From positions 1 to 47,880 of the forward strand of contig JANXSX010000054.1 in the NCBI GenBank assembly GCA_025356475.1: 47,880 bases of DNA, written 5' to 3'. Each line of letters opens with the position of its first letter. Position 1 is the first letter of the stretch. The stretch is from Isosphaeraceae bacterium (GTDB lineage Bacteria; Planctomycetota; Planctomycetia; Isosphaerales; Isosphaeraceae). A model generated the notes under the pieces. That model had not been told where the DNA came from and did no database searches. It saw only the letters and a program-made list of their open reading frames with translations. A program made the position numbers and the translations under genes. This document shows positions 1-7,784 of the stretch, one piece after another.

Positions 1-214
1 TTGTTCGCAGATACTCCGGCTCGGTTGGTCTAAAGCCAGGCTAGCCCCAATCATATGGGTTATAAATTCGTCACTAGCCCGGAATTCATTGTGGATCTTT
101 GTGATCGGGTTCGATGCTCATGTTCGTATCGCGACGAGATCACCAAGGGAAAATTGGTAAACTCGCCAGTTGCTAGGCGTACAGCCTATCCTGGTACGGC
201 TGCGTTCGGCGGGT

Positions 215-516
215 GGCAAAGATGACTACGTTTGGTGCCACTGGTTCGTACTCGACCAGGGCTCTTCACCTCGACAGGACACTGGTCGAGTACGAACCAG
301 TGCCACCCGGAGGCGGCTGGCAAAGATGACTACGTTTGGTGCCACTGGTTCGTACTCGACCAGGGCTCTTCACCCCAACAGGACACTGGTCGAGTACGAA
401 CCAGTGCCACCCGGAGGTAGGTGGCAAAGATGACTACGTTTGGTGCCACTGGTTCGTACTCGACCAGGGCTCTTCGCCCCAACAGGACACTGGTCGAGTA
501 CGAACCAGTGCCACCC
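215..516. repeat. Three tandem 104-bp units, each with a 20-bp inverted repeat
   Basis: A unit beginning GGCAAAGATGACTACG starts at 215, 319 and 423, giving an exact 104-bp period; the third unit ends near 516. Each unit holds the arms ACTGGTTCGTACTCGACCAG and CTGGTCGAGTACGAACCAGT (first copy at 240-259 and 282-301), which are perfect reverse complements around a 22-nt loop. The copies differ only in the loop (CCTCGACAGG against CCCCAACAGG) and in the linker. A partial further copy, CCAGTGCCAC, follows at about 525. The open frames that cross the array on both strands arise from the repeat and are not genes. It resembles a palindromic intergenic (REP/MITE-like) family, but nothing shows how it moves. 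Positions 1-214 show no gene. Confidence 0.9.
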
Positions 517-615
517 ATATCTGTTCACCAGTGCCACACGCCGATTCGATTCTTACACATCGTAATCATTTCATGTCGTAGGCTTTTGCGATGAGAGAAT
601 GTGACGACATATCTA

Positions 616-879
616 CTACATCGAGTCAAGAAGGGGGAATTTCCCCTCCATTACGACCAAGTAAGAGAGACCAGTGTCACGGTGCACGGCCATCGGTAAA
701 ACGCCATGCACACTGCTGTAATTCGAGATCGCCAATCCAATCTGTCTCAGGTTGTTCGCACAGGTGACTCGACGAGCAGCCTCGAGCAGCAAAGCCATTA
801 AAAGCCCGATGATGGCGATGACCACAAGCAATTCGATCACGGTGAAGCCACGTCGTTTATAGGCACTGCTTCGTTTCAC
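616..879 (-). pseudogene. DUF1559 prepilin-like protein, N-terminal fragment
   Basis: This 87-residue frame starts at a GTG. It carries a type IV prepilin-style leader ([16 protein letters not shown]) followed by [20 protein letters not shown], the recognisable start of the DUF1559 (SBP_bac_10-like) family that is greatly expanded in planctomycetes. Family members usually run to about 300 residues; this one stops after 87, before the family's long C-terminal part. It also seems to lack the short stretch usually found between the hydrophobic helix and the EAARR segment (members commonly read LLLPAVQAAREAARR; here LLLEAARR). Both point to a decayed copy. No continuation is visible downstream on this strand, where the 104-bp repeats lie. 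A short expressed pseudopilin is possible but less likely. Confidence 0.7.
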
Positions 880-936
880 GGTTGTATACCTACTCTTAAC
901 AAACTAAGGAATTTTCGCACAAGTACATCACAATAT

Positions 937-1077
937 GAGTTACGCAGTTGGTTGACAGGCGGCGACAGGTGCATGGGGCATTGGGATGATCAGGCGAAGC
1001 AGGTAGTCACCACTGACCTCTCCACCCGCCCAAATGGCTCACACTTCGGCAGTAGGTGCAAGCCAACTGCGTAACTC
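937..1077. repeat. 141-bp element bounded by 15-bp perfect inverted repeats
   Basis: GAGTTACGCAGTTGG at 937-951 is the exact reverse complement of CCAACTGCGTAACTC at 1063-1077. The 111 bp between the arms are GC-richer than the AT-rich flanks and hold no convincing frame. A short non-coding body with long terminal inverted repeats is the layout of a MITE or a collapsed insertion sequence. No clear target-site duplication is seen (CAATAT on the left, CTAGAT on the right), so mobility is an inference. Confidence 0.5.
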
Positions 1078-1118
1078 CTAGATATATTAACAAGCCTATT
1101 TTTTCCATAACCTGAGAA

Positions 1119-1181
1119 GTACCTTTCATTTCAATGATAGGTACAGCTTAAATTTCTAGTATTATCATGTACGATAATACT
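1119..1181. other. Two AT-rich hairpins in the gap left of the sugar transferase gene
   Basis: The stretch from 1078 to 1491 has no gene. It contains a near-perfect hairpin at 1119-1144 (GTACCT...AGGTAC with inner arms TCATT/AATGA and one mismatch) and a second perfect one at 1158-1181 (AGTATTATC, loop ATGTAC, GATAATACT). A further 7-bp pair lies at 1386-1392/1407-1413 (AAGAACT/AGTTCTT). None is followed by a T-run on the minus strand, so they are not convincing terminators for the gene that ends at 1492. They could be mRNA 3'-end stabilisers or protein-binding sites. Confidence 0.4.
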
Positions 1182-1491
1182 GATCAAATGAGGATCGCAA
1201 TCTTTGTGGAACTGTTCAAATAATACACAATCGAGAATGTGGGTTCATTGACGAGTAAGATTGATCCCGTCTCTCATATTTGCTTTGCCAAGAACATGAA
1301 AGACTCCAGATCAATCGTGATCCGTTTGCCTAACTACGATATGGGTAGGCAATCACGTCAGTTCACACAACACCAGACTTAGGGGAAGAACTTCTGAACT
1401 ATCATGAGTTCTTAAAAATCGTGACTATCTCGAAAACACAGAGAGAACATGTCCAGTGAAGTGACAGTGAACGCAGTTCAGAAATCTACGA

Positions 1492-2274
1492 CTAATATGC
1501 AGCTTGAACGTGGGGTGTGGATAGGCCCGATAACTCAGCTTGACTGAGACGCGATGCACACTCGATTTCCTCTAGGGACGGAATTCGCAGCAAGCCACGA
1601 ATCCTCGCATTCTTCAGCCCGAATAGACCAAGGGCAGTACAGAAAATCAGACGAATATCAAGCCAAACACTATTGGACCTAATATAAGCCCGGTCACAAA
1701 TAAGTTTGACGCGGACGCTCTCAAGATCACTATCAGGTGGTAACTGAACCTGGGCCAATCCTGTCACGCCAGGTTTAATGGCCAGTCGTAGCCGATACTC
1801 TGGAAGAGCTACCTCAAGCCGATCTGCGATAACAGGGCGTTCAGGACGCGGGCCTACTAAACTCATTTCGCCCTTGAGTACATTCCAAAGCTGAGGCAGT
1901 TCGTCCAGATGACTCTTCCGCAAGAAATTACCAAGCGGGGTAATTCGTTCGTCACCTGGTGTCGACCATCTCGGTCCAGAATGCTTTTCAGCGTCCGCCC
2001 ACATTGTTCGAATCTTGTGAATTGGAAACTCGACCCCGTCAATTCCTAGCCGGATCTGGTTGTAAATCGCTGGACCTGGCGAGGTGATCTTTACCAGGAT
2101 CATGACGAAAAGTACGAGAGGACCCGTGAGAAGAAACAAAGTCAAACCGATCAGGAGATCCACAATTCGCTTGATGGGGATCATCGAAACAAAAACTCGC
2201 AGGGGTTGAGTGTAGACCAATAAAATCGATTGAACTGGCGAGCCAGGAATCTCGGACGTGCGATCAGTACTCAT
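1492..2274 (-). CDS. Polyprenyl-phosphate sugar-1-phosphate transferase (initiating glycosyltransferase)
   Basis: Bacterial sugar transferase of the WcaJ/PglC-like monotopic phosphoglycosyl transferase family. These enzymes move a sugar-1-phosphate from a nucleotide sugar onto undecaprenyl phosphate at the inner membrane and so start exopolysaccharide synthesis. With the start chosen here (260 residues) there is one hydrophobic segment at about 35-62, then the catalytic domain with HKIRTM (86-91), the LDELPQLWNVLKGEMSLVG core with the Asp-Glu pair at 124-125, GPRPERP (141-147) and PGVTGLAQV. The ATG at 2274 is preferred over the one at 2331 because GGGAG stands five bases upstream. It lacks the long N-terminal CoA-binding/multi-TM half found in WbaP/WcaJ, so it is the minimal form. 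It is last in the left exosortase module, 82 bp after epsI. It is the only initiating transferase in the window, so it may also serve the glycosyltransferase locus at 33.5-46.1 kb. Confidence 0.92.
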   Translation of the reverse strand: MSTDRTSEIPGSPVQSILLVYTQPLRVFVSMIPIKRIVDLLIGLTLFLLTGPLVLFVMILVKITSPGPAIYNQIRLGIDGVEFPIHKIRTMWADAEKHSGPRWSTPGDERITPLGNFLRKSHLDELPQLWNVLKGEMSLVGPRPERPVIADRLEVALPEYRLRLAIKPGVTGLAQVQLPPDSDLESVRVKLICDRAYIRSNSVWLDIRLIFCTALGLFGLKNARIRGLLRIPSLEEIECASRLSQAELSGLSTPHVQAAY

Positions 2275-2356
2275 GTTCGCTCCCGATTGTAATACGACAA
2301 ACCCTACGTAGTGCATCAAAATTCGTGACAATCCCCAGCTCTAATCTTCAACTTAA

Positions 2357-3013
2357 TTAGGACTTGGGGAAAAGAGCCCGCTCAATATCAGGAAGGGACG
2401 CCTCAAGAAACTCAACACTCGGCCCACTCGATGTCGGGCCATTGGGCTTATCCATCGCGCGGACGACGTACATTTTGTAGATACCCGGATACCAGGCAAA
2501 CGACATTCGAGCGTCTCCGTCAGGAGCCTTCCAACTTCCATCGACCCCCCATGCGTAATGAACAGTAAGTTCATCCAAAGTGGGGCGATCCGCTTTTCGG
2601 AAGGTATTGACCCAAAAAGATCCTTCCTTGGTGTCAGATGTCGGAGTGATGCGGATTTTACTGGCCCCTCCGACCTGTTCATAACCCGCCGCCGGATAAC
2701 AAACGTCCGGGGTATGGACTGAGAGTTGATTTGCCTTACCGTAGAGGATCATCAGTGTTACGCGAACCCCGGTAGTCCGTTCCGTGTAAACACGCGTTAT
2801 TCCTCCACGAATCCCAGCCCCCGCCAACCCTTTAAGATCCATCTCTTGGGATTCGCTACGCCACTCGCCAATTTGTTCTGGTATCTGATCAAGACGAGCG
2901 ATAGCCGTGACATTGCTCTCGCCCGATTCCCATCGGCCAGTGGCGAGACCATGCACATAACCCGCGCCGAGTAAGACAAGAATCGCTCCGACCAAAGCCA
3001 AAATACGTGTCAT
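2357..3013 (-). CDS. epsI: EpsI-like exosortase-associated protein (DUF3485), left copy
   Basis: 218 residues with an N-terminal signal/anchor helix (about 3-22) and a periplasmic DUF3485 domain. The family signature is present as HTPDVCYPAAGY, with Cys105. A tail motif PGIYKMYVVRA (second half of the domain) matches PGMYKVHLARA in the right-hand paralogue. EpsI proteins accompany exosortases in exopolysaccharide loci; their biochemical role is not settled, and the invariant His and Cys suggest a catalytic or thiol function. The start at 3013 is supported by CAGGA with a five-base spacer. The gene follows the Wzz/BY-kinase gene by 51 bp and precedes the sugar transferase, so the four genes probably form one operon. 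It is clearly diverged from the copy at 29.3 kb and not a recent duplicate. Confidence 0.88.
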   Translation of the reverse strand: MTRILALVGAILVLLGAGYVHGLATGRWESGESNVTAIARLDQIPEQIGEWRSESQEMDLKGLAGAGIRGGITRVYTERTTGVRVTLMILYGKANQLSVHTPDVCYPAAGYEQVGGASKIRITPTSDTKEGSFWVNTFRKADRPTLDELTVHYAWGVDGSWKAPDGDARMSFAWYPGIYKMYVVRAMDKPNGPTSSGPSVEFLEASLPDIERALFPKS

Positions 3014-3064
3014 GGAATTCCTGTTTTTGATCGATATACGTTTTCCCGGTAATCAAGACTAAAT

Positions 3065-5362
3065 TTAACCAGCCTTGATCGTCGAGCCGTAATTGTATCC
3101 GTACGAGTATTTTGATCCGTAGTTCGACGGCGATTCACCATTGATGACAGCGCCTAGCATCCGAACGCCAAGTCTGGAAAGGCGGTCGTATGCAGCGTGT
3201 ACATGATGAACACGGCTCACGTCGCGTAGTATCGAGAATAGAACCGCATCTACCTGCTGGCCAATCAAAAGCGTATCTGCGACAGGCAAAACGGGCGCGG
3301 AATCGACGATCACGAAATCGTACCGGGTCTTCAGAGTCCCCAAGAGATTTCGCATACCATCCTGAGCGAGGGCAGATAATGCTTGGGGATCACATCGACC
3401 GGCGGGTAAGACGCTCAACGTACCTAGAGGGGATGGCCCCACGACCTCGACAATCGCGTCCTCGAGACTGATCTCCCCGCGAAGTAGTTCGCAGAGACCT
3501 GGCTCAGGAGGTAGGTCGTAGAGACGGTGGACCGAGGGATTGCGAAGGTCGCTGTCGACCAAAAGAGTTCGCAGACCAGCACGAGCAAGACTCGTTGCTA
3601 AATGACTAGATAACGATGTCTTCCCCTCGCCTTTAAGGGCGCTGGTGATCATCACAGCGCGAAGCCCTTCGACTCGGGCAACGTGCATCAACATGGTTCG
3701 CGTTGCATCAATCGACTCAACCATGAGACTGTGCCAGCGATCGAGTGCATCTTGACCACGCCGTGAGACGGCTCTTCCCGTGCTCGTAGGCAAAGCAGGA
3801 AGTGTCCCAACAAGGTTGAGACCGAGCGACTCAACGACCTCGTGTGTTGAGTAAATCCGTCGAGTGCGATATTCCCAGAGAGACACGCCCAACAGTCCGC
3901 AGACGAACGCACCAAAAGCGGCACCTGCACACATTTTGAGTCGCTTCGCTTCGTCTTTTAGTTTAGGTACGTCAGCCTTGTTGACAACCTTCACCCGCGG
4001 CGGAGCGGTCATTTCAAGCTTCATCTCCTCAACTTCCTTGCCCACGCTCGACGCCGTTTGGGCGACCATAGCGATGGCTTCAGACTCAGTTTGTACGTCT
4101 TGAGTGGTTAAATTCTGCTGCTTCACGTCGCCTTTTCGAGTTTCGATATCCTGTTCAAGTGCCTGATCGAATTGGACCAGGACTGCCAATTCTTGGCGGG
4201 CAGTATCAAGATCCGATTGTGGCTCAGGGCCGGCCGAACCACCCATATTTACGGGTGCCCCCCCTCGACTCAACAAATCGGTTTGTCGGTCTTGGATCGC
4301 CTTCTTGATCGTCGCTAGATCATTCGTAGATTTGAGAACCGCAGGATCGTTTGGTCTGCGAATCTTGCGCTTGAGATCGTCCAGTTTCCTCTGAAGTTCG
4401 TTGCGTTGCTTCGCGAGTTCTTGCAGTACGGCATCGGTTTGAACTGGCAGTCCACTGTCCGCGATCACTGGCACGGGCCCGGTAGTCATATTATTGCGGG
4501 ACGCCTCGAGCATTTTTACCTTGATGTCTGCCAGACGGATTCGACTCTGAAGCTGAATTCGCTCACGCTGAGCGTATGCCAACGTTTCGAGATCGAACTG
4601 TTGCTTCATAATCAGCGTTTGTTTATCTGATGAACCGGCATCGAGGGTTAACTGTCGGAGGGTCGTGCGTAAATCCTTGAGCCGCGTCTGTTCTTTTTCG
4701 TAGGTCACCGAGAGGTCGTCCAGCCGCTTACGTCGGTCACGAACTTCTTGATCGACGACCTTATCCATATATTGTTCAGTGACAATATTGATAATTGTTG
4801 CGAGATCGGTGGGATAATCTCCGACAATGCTGAGTTGGAGAACCGTCGAATTCAGAGGGAATTCGACTTTCAAATCCTTCTCCAACCACTCCAGAGGATC
4901 AAGTTGTTCACGAACAATCTGAAGTTGAGCGACTTTTGGATCTCGAAGCACCGCATTCAACACATGCCTGCTGGTAATCAGTGCAACCTGTGTTTTTTGA
5001 TATGTCGCAAATTCCAACACCGGCTCGGCGGTGTTAAAGATCACCTTGGGCCGAACGTTGCTCACAAGAAGCGTGGCCTTGGCAGTATATTTCGCGGTCG
5101 GCAAGAGCACCCAAGCGAGAGCTCCGACTAACATCATCAAGACGAAGCCGAGCCCGATGGCAGGAATCCATTGGCGGCGGAATGCCTTAAGAAGCGTTTG
5201 TCCGTTGAATCCGACCTCGGGTAGCTGGCCTGTTGGAGTTGTCTTCAACGTTGAAGAGGCCGACGTATATGGCGTCCGTTGAACTTGCCAGTTTGCGGCA
5301 CCAGCAACATGATCTGATTCGAGGGCTGGCAATTGACGATCAAAATCTTGTGAATTCGACAT
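3065..5362 (-). CDS. Wzz-type chain-length regulator fused to BY-kinase, left copy
   Basis: 765-residue inner-membrane polysaccharide co-polymerase fused to a bacterial tyrosine kinase. In order: cytoplasmic N-terminus; TM1 at about 66-88; a long periplasmic Wzz-like region with coiled-coil (about 200-460); TM2 at about 476-496; then the ATPase domain with Walker A (ALKGEGKTS, about 575-583), Walker A' (LLVDSDLRNP, about 600-610) and Walker B (FVIVDSAPVLP, about 684). The C-terminus has a tyrosine cluster (YGSKYSYGYNYGS, five Tyr), the usual autophosphorylation tail. By family knowledge such proteins set chain length and control Wzy-dependent export. It sits between the exosortase gene (64 bp upstream) and epsI. 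The protein begins MSNSQDF, close to MSNTEF of the right-hand paralogue, which supports both start choices. Confidence 0.9.
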   Translation of the reverse strand: MSNSQDFDRQLPALESDHVAGAANWQVQRTPYTSASSTLKTTPTGQLPEVGFNGQTLLKAFRRQWIPAIGLGFVLMMLVGALAWVLLPTAKYTAKATLLVSNVRPKVIFNTAEPVLEFATYQKTQVALITSRHVLNAVLRDPKVAQLQIVREQLDPLEWLEKDLKVEFPLNSTVLQLSIVGDYPTDLATIINIVTEQYMDKVVDQEVRDRRKRLDDLSVTYEKEQTRLKDLRTTLRQLTLDAGSSDKQTLIMKQQFDLETLAYAQRERIQLQSRIRLADIKVKMLEASRNNMTTGPVPVIADSGLPVQTDAVLQELAKQRNELQRKLDDLKRKIRRPNDPAVLKSTNDLATIKKAIQDRQTDLLSRGGAPVNMGGSAGPEPQSDLDTARQELAVLVQFDQALEQDIETRKGDVKQQNLTTQDVQTESEAIAMVAQTASSVGKEVEEMKLEMTAPPRVKVVNKADVPKLKDEAKRLKMCAGAAFGAFVCGLLGVSLWEYRTRRIYSTHEVVESLGLNLVGTLPALPTSTGRAVSRRGQDALDRWHSLMVESIDATRTMLMHVARVEGLRAVMITSALKGEGKTSLSSHLATSLARAGLRTLLVDSDLRNPSVHRLYDLPPEPGLCELLRGEISLEDAIVEVVGPSPLGTLSVLPAGRCDPQALSALAQDGMRNLLGTLKTRYDFVIVDSAPVLPVADTLLIGQQVDAVLFSILRDVSRVHHVHAAYDRLSRLGVRMLGAVINGESPSNYGSKYSYGYNYGSTIKAG

Positions 5363-5426
5363 AATAAGTCACCAGTAACGCATTTTGGTATGAAGAACGT
5401 TTGCGACGGAAGGACAATGATCTGCC

Positions 5427-6371
5427 CTACTTCGGGCGAGGTACGCGGGGATCGATGACCCGAGCGCTACGATACTCTGCGGAGTTGATGCGAATGGGGT
5501 CCAGCACCGACTCGTCAGTCACAAAAAGACGGGTGAGAATTTGCAATTCCAGCCACAGAGTGGCAAGTGCGAGCGGCATCATCAACCAACCTGCCAAATC
5601 ATGATATACCTTGTCGGCAACCGGCCCACCGGCGGTCACGTGTAAGAGGCCGGTTACAGTGATTCGGGTTACGTTCGCGAAAATCGCGATGGGAATGGCC
5701 CCAAGAACAATGAGAAATCGATCGAGGGGCGGTCGGTCAATGATCAGGGCTGCTGCAGAGGCATAGGCAAGGAACATCATCAACATGCCAAGGCCATTGC
5801 AAGCTTCGACGACGTTAATCTTCGCTTCCCCGATTGAAATGACATTTCCTTCCGCCAGAGCGGGTAAACCGAAGGTCTGCAACGCATAGTTGCTCGACCT
5901 GGTCGCGATCCACTGGAGTGGACTACCAACGCCGATCTCCGCTCGATACGGCAGAGGAATCATGAAAAACAAAAACGCAATCGCCGGCCAGCACCATCGA
6001 AGTAGAGGCATCCCACCAACAAGCACGGCGATTCCCGCCAAGCATGGAAGCAAGGCGGCTCCATCGAACCAAGTCAAGTAGAACCTTGCTCCGAAAATTT
6101 TCATCCCAATTCCCAGCAAAATCGGGATAAAGCCCCAAAGACTCGTCCTAAATTGTACAGCAGATAACATCGACCGACGGTGCCAGAGTAGAAAAAGGGA
6201 AAAAAGAGGAACGAGATATCCGTGCGAATACCGTGGGTCAACCGACCAACGATCGTGCATTTCAACGAGCGATGGCCAGAATAGCCATAATGTCGTCAGC
6301 CCAAGCACGATGCCGAGGATCATCAGAACAATTGATGTTTGCTTGCTTCTTGCTGTCAGATCCAAAATCAT
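5427..6371 (-). CDS. Exosortase (exosortase/archaeosortase family), left copy
   Basis: 314-residue polytopic inner-membrane protein with about eight hydrophobic segments and all three exosortase signatures. These are the nucleophile Cys191 in EACNGLGM, Arg236 in ANVTRITVTGLL and His257 in YHDLAGW. Exosortases act like transpeptidases on proteins with C-terminal PEP-CTERM-type tripartite signals, and are usually encoded with exopolysaccharide genes, as here. The N-terminal SVDPRYSHGYLVP motif is also typical. The ATG at 6371 follows AGGTGG. It is the first gene of the minus-strand module, so the promoter should lie in the AT-rich gap to its right. No protein in this window carries an obvious PEP-CTERM tail, so the substrate is not visible. 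Confidence 0.92.
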   Translation of the reverse strand: MILDLTARSKQTSIVLMILGIVLGLTTLWLFWPSLVEMHDRWSVDPRYSHGYLVPLFSLFLLWHRRSMLSAVQFRTSLWGFIPILLGIGMKIFGARFYLTWFDGAALLPCLAGIAVLVGGMPLLRWCWPAIAFLFFMIPLPYRAEIGVGSPLQWIATRSSNYALQTFGLPALAEGNVISIGEAKINVVEACNGLGMLMMFLAYASAAALIIDRPPLDRFLIVLGAIPIAIFANVTRITVTGLLHVTAGGPVADKVYHDLAGWLMMPLALATLWLELQILTRLFVTDESVLDPIRINSAEYRSARVIDPRVPRPK

Positions 6372-7171
6372 TGGCCACCTTGAGGGAACGCCGCCGCAAT
6401 ATTGGGTTGAGCCTTCCTGGCAGCCAACTTAAATTGATTTTCCAATTCGCAGAGCCCCAAGTGCGGACTCCGTCCCCTTGGGTTACAACCCCGATGATCT
6501 CGAACAGGAATACCATCTCCAAGCAAATAACATTCTAGCTACACTCCATTGTCCAGTGGAAGAAAGTACTCGCATTTCTCTAAAAAAACACCATACCTTA
6601 AAATCGACCATCTCTTGGATTGGAAATGACCTAGTGCTGTATTCCCCACCTCAACGAATCATACGCATGATTGCGACGTCGCTCATCAGACTTCATGTCG
6701 AGTACAAAGGCTATAGATCCAGAAAGCAAGTCTATAGTAACTTCTGGATAGTGATCTCAATGCCGCAATTTATAGCGGACTCGAAAGGATATTACCTCAA
6801 ATCTCTTGCAGCCGGTCTTCGTAGAGGCCTTAGAATACCGCTTAGTTCACAGTTTCGGCAAGACAGCTCGAGCCAATGTCGTGTTTTCTCAACATGCGAG
6901 TGAACGCATGCTACGAGTCTCGTTTCTGGGGTCCAGCTCGATTCCTTCGGGATTCTGATTACTTGGTCAGTAATGCACGTGCGATCAGGTTAGTCGACGA
7001 TTTATGTGGTGTATTTTGCAACTTTGATGATCGTTGGCATCAAGTCTAAACGGCTCGCGAGTTGGTCTTCTTTTGTCAACCACCTTGCGATCGCGACCTA
7101 GAATTGGAGTACAGAACAACATCCTGAGGTGGGGTAAGCTGGCTTCATTTTTTTCGTTGGAGGGGTACCAC
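6372..7171. other. Non-coding gap between divergent genes
   Basis: About 800 bp upstream of both the left exosortase operon (minus) and the small gene at 7172 (plus). It is more AT-rich than its flanks. A 141-codon frame on the plus strand (6478-6903) has no ribosome-binding site, an unordered composition and no recognisable domain, so it is not called. Promoters for both sides should lie here, but no convincing -35/-10 pair could be fixed by eye. Confidence 0.5.
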
Positions 7172-7648
7172 GTGATCAACCAGGAAACTCGTCATCAGCC
7201 TGGTTTTGGCCCGGGAATCTCTGTGAGACTACAGGATGGCCAATTCTGGATTTTTCCGGTTCCAGTTTTTCGAGACGGCGAAGCCACTTCAGTCAAGTCG
7301 ACTCGCGACAAGCTCGCATCACCCGTTTACGAACAGCTTTTGGAAGCCATGTTTGAGGCTGAAGATCATTCCGCCCTCGCCTTAGCCGAGCTAGCTTTAG
7401 CAATCGAACTCCTCGGATGGAATTACTTGTTAGTTGCTGAAGAATATCGCTCGCTCTTATGTTTTAGCGCACTCGATTCAGCCGGCTCGTCATTCCGGGC
7501 AGAACTTCATAGATTGGCTCAACTCCACTTGGTCAGCCATCTAGATGGTAGTACGAAACACTTGGCAGCTCGACGGAAATGCTTCTGGGGGATTCCGACT
7601 CCTTCAATTCAACGACCCCAATCGCAAATCGCGAATCCAGCAGCATAA
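7172..7648 (+). CDS. Small protein of unknown function
   Basis: Start set at the GTG at 7172 because GGAGGGG stands six bases upstream (7159-7165); upstream ATGs in the same frame lack such a site. The 158-residue product has no signal peptide or membrane helix. It opens with GFGPGISVRLQDGQFWIFP, followed by an acidic, Leu/Ala-rich helical stretch (LAELALAIELLGWNYLLVAEEY) and a conserved-looking helix (FRAELHRLAQLHLVSHL). No family is recognised. It is tail-to-tail with the giant gene, with a terminator hairpin between. The sharp ribosome-binding site and protein-like composition make a real gene likely. Confidence 0.6.
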   Translation: MINQETRHQPGFGPGISVRLQDGQFWIFPVPVFRDGEATSVKSTRDKLASPVYEQLLEAMFEAEDHSALALAELALAIELLGWNYLLVAEEYRSLLCFSALDSAGSSFRAELHRLAQLHLVSHLDGSTKHLAARRKCFWGIPTPSIQRPQSQIANPAA

Positions 7649-7677
7649 ATCTGCCCGTGCCTGGGCTGACAAACAAA

Positions 7678-7711
7678 CCGCCCGACAAGAGATTGCTCTC
7701 GAGCCGGGCGG
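7678..7711 (-). terminator. Rho-independent terminator of the giant gene
   Basis: Read on the minus strand, CCGCCCG (7711-7705) pairs with CGGGCGG (7684-7678), with an inner GAGAG/CTCTT stem, and is followed at once by TTTGTTTGT. It lies about 75 bp past the giant gene's stop codon. On the plus strand the same hairpin is followed by ATGCAACTT, so it would be a poor terminator in that direction. Confidence 0.75.
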
Positions 7712-7784
7712 ATGCAACTTAGAACGTTGTGTAAACCAAGGGGGCGACTCATCGTAGCCCCCCCCCGCATAAGCAGCAGTCTAC

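Noticed and set aside
215-516. CRISPR array at the tandem repeats
   Set aside because: The 104-bp units are conserved over nearly their whole length with no unique spacers of 30-40 bp, and no cas genes are present.
1119-1181. Rho-independent terminators of the left module
   Set aside because: The hairpins are AT-rich, more than 300 bp past the stop codon, and not followed by T-runs on the transcribed strand.
6478-6903. 141-codon plus-strand frame
   Set aside because: No ribosome-binding site, no recognisable domain or ordered composition, and it lies in the AT-rich gap upstream of the left operon.
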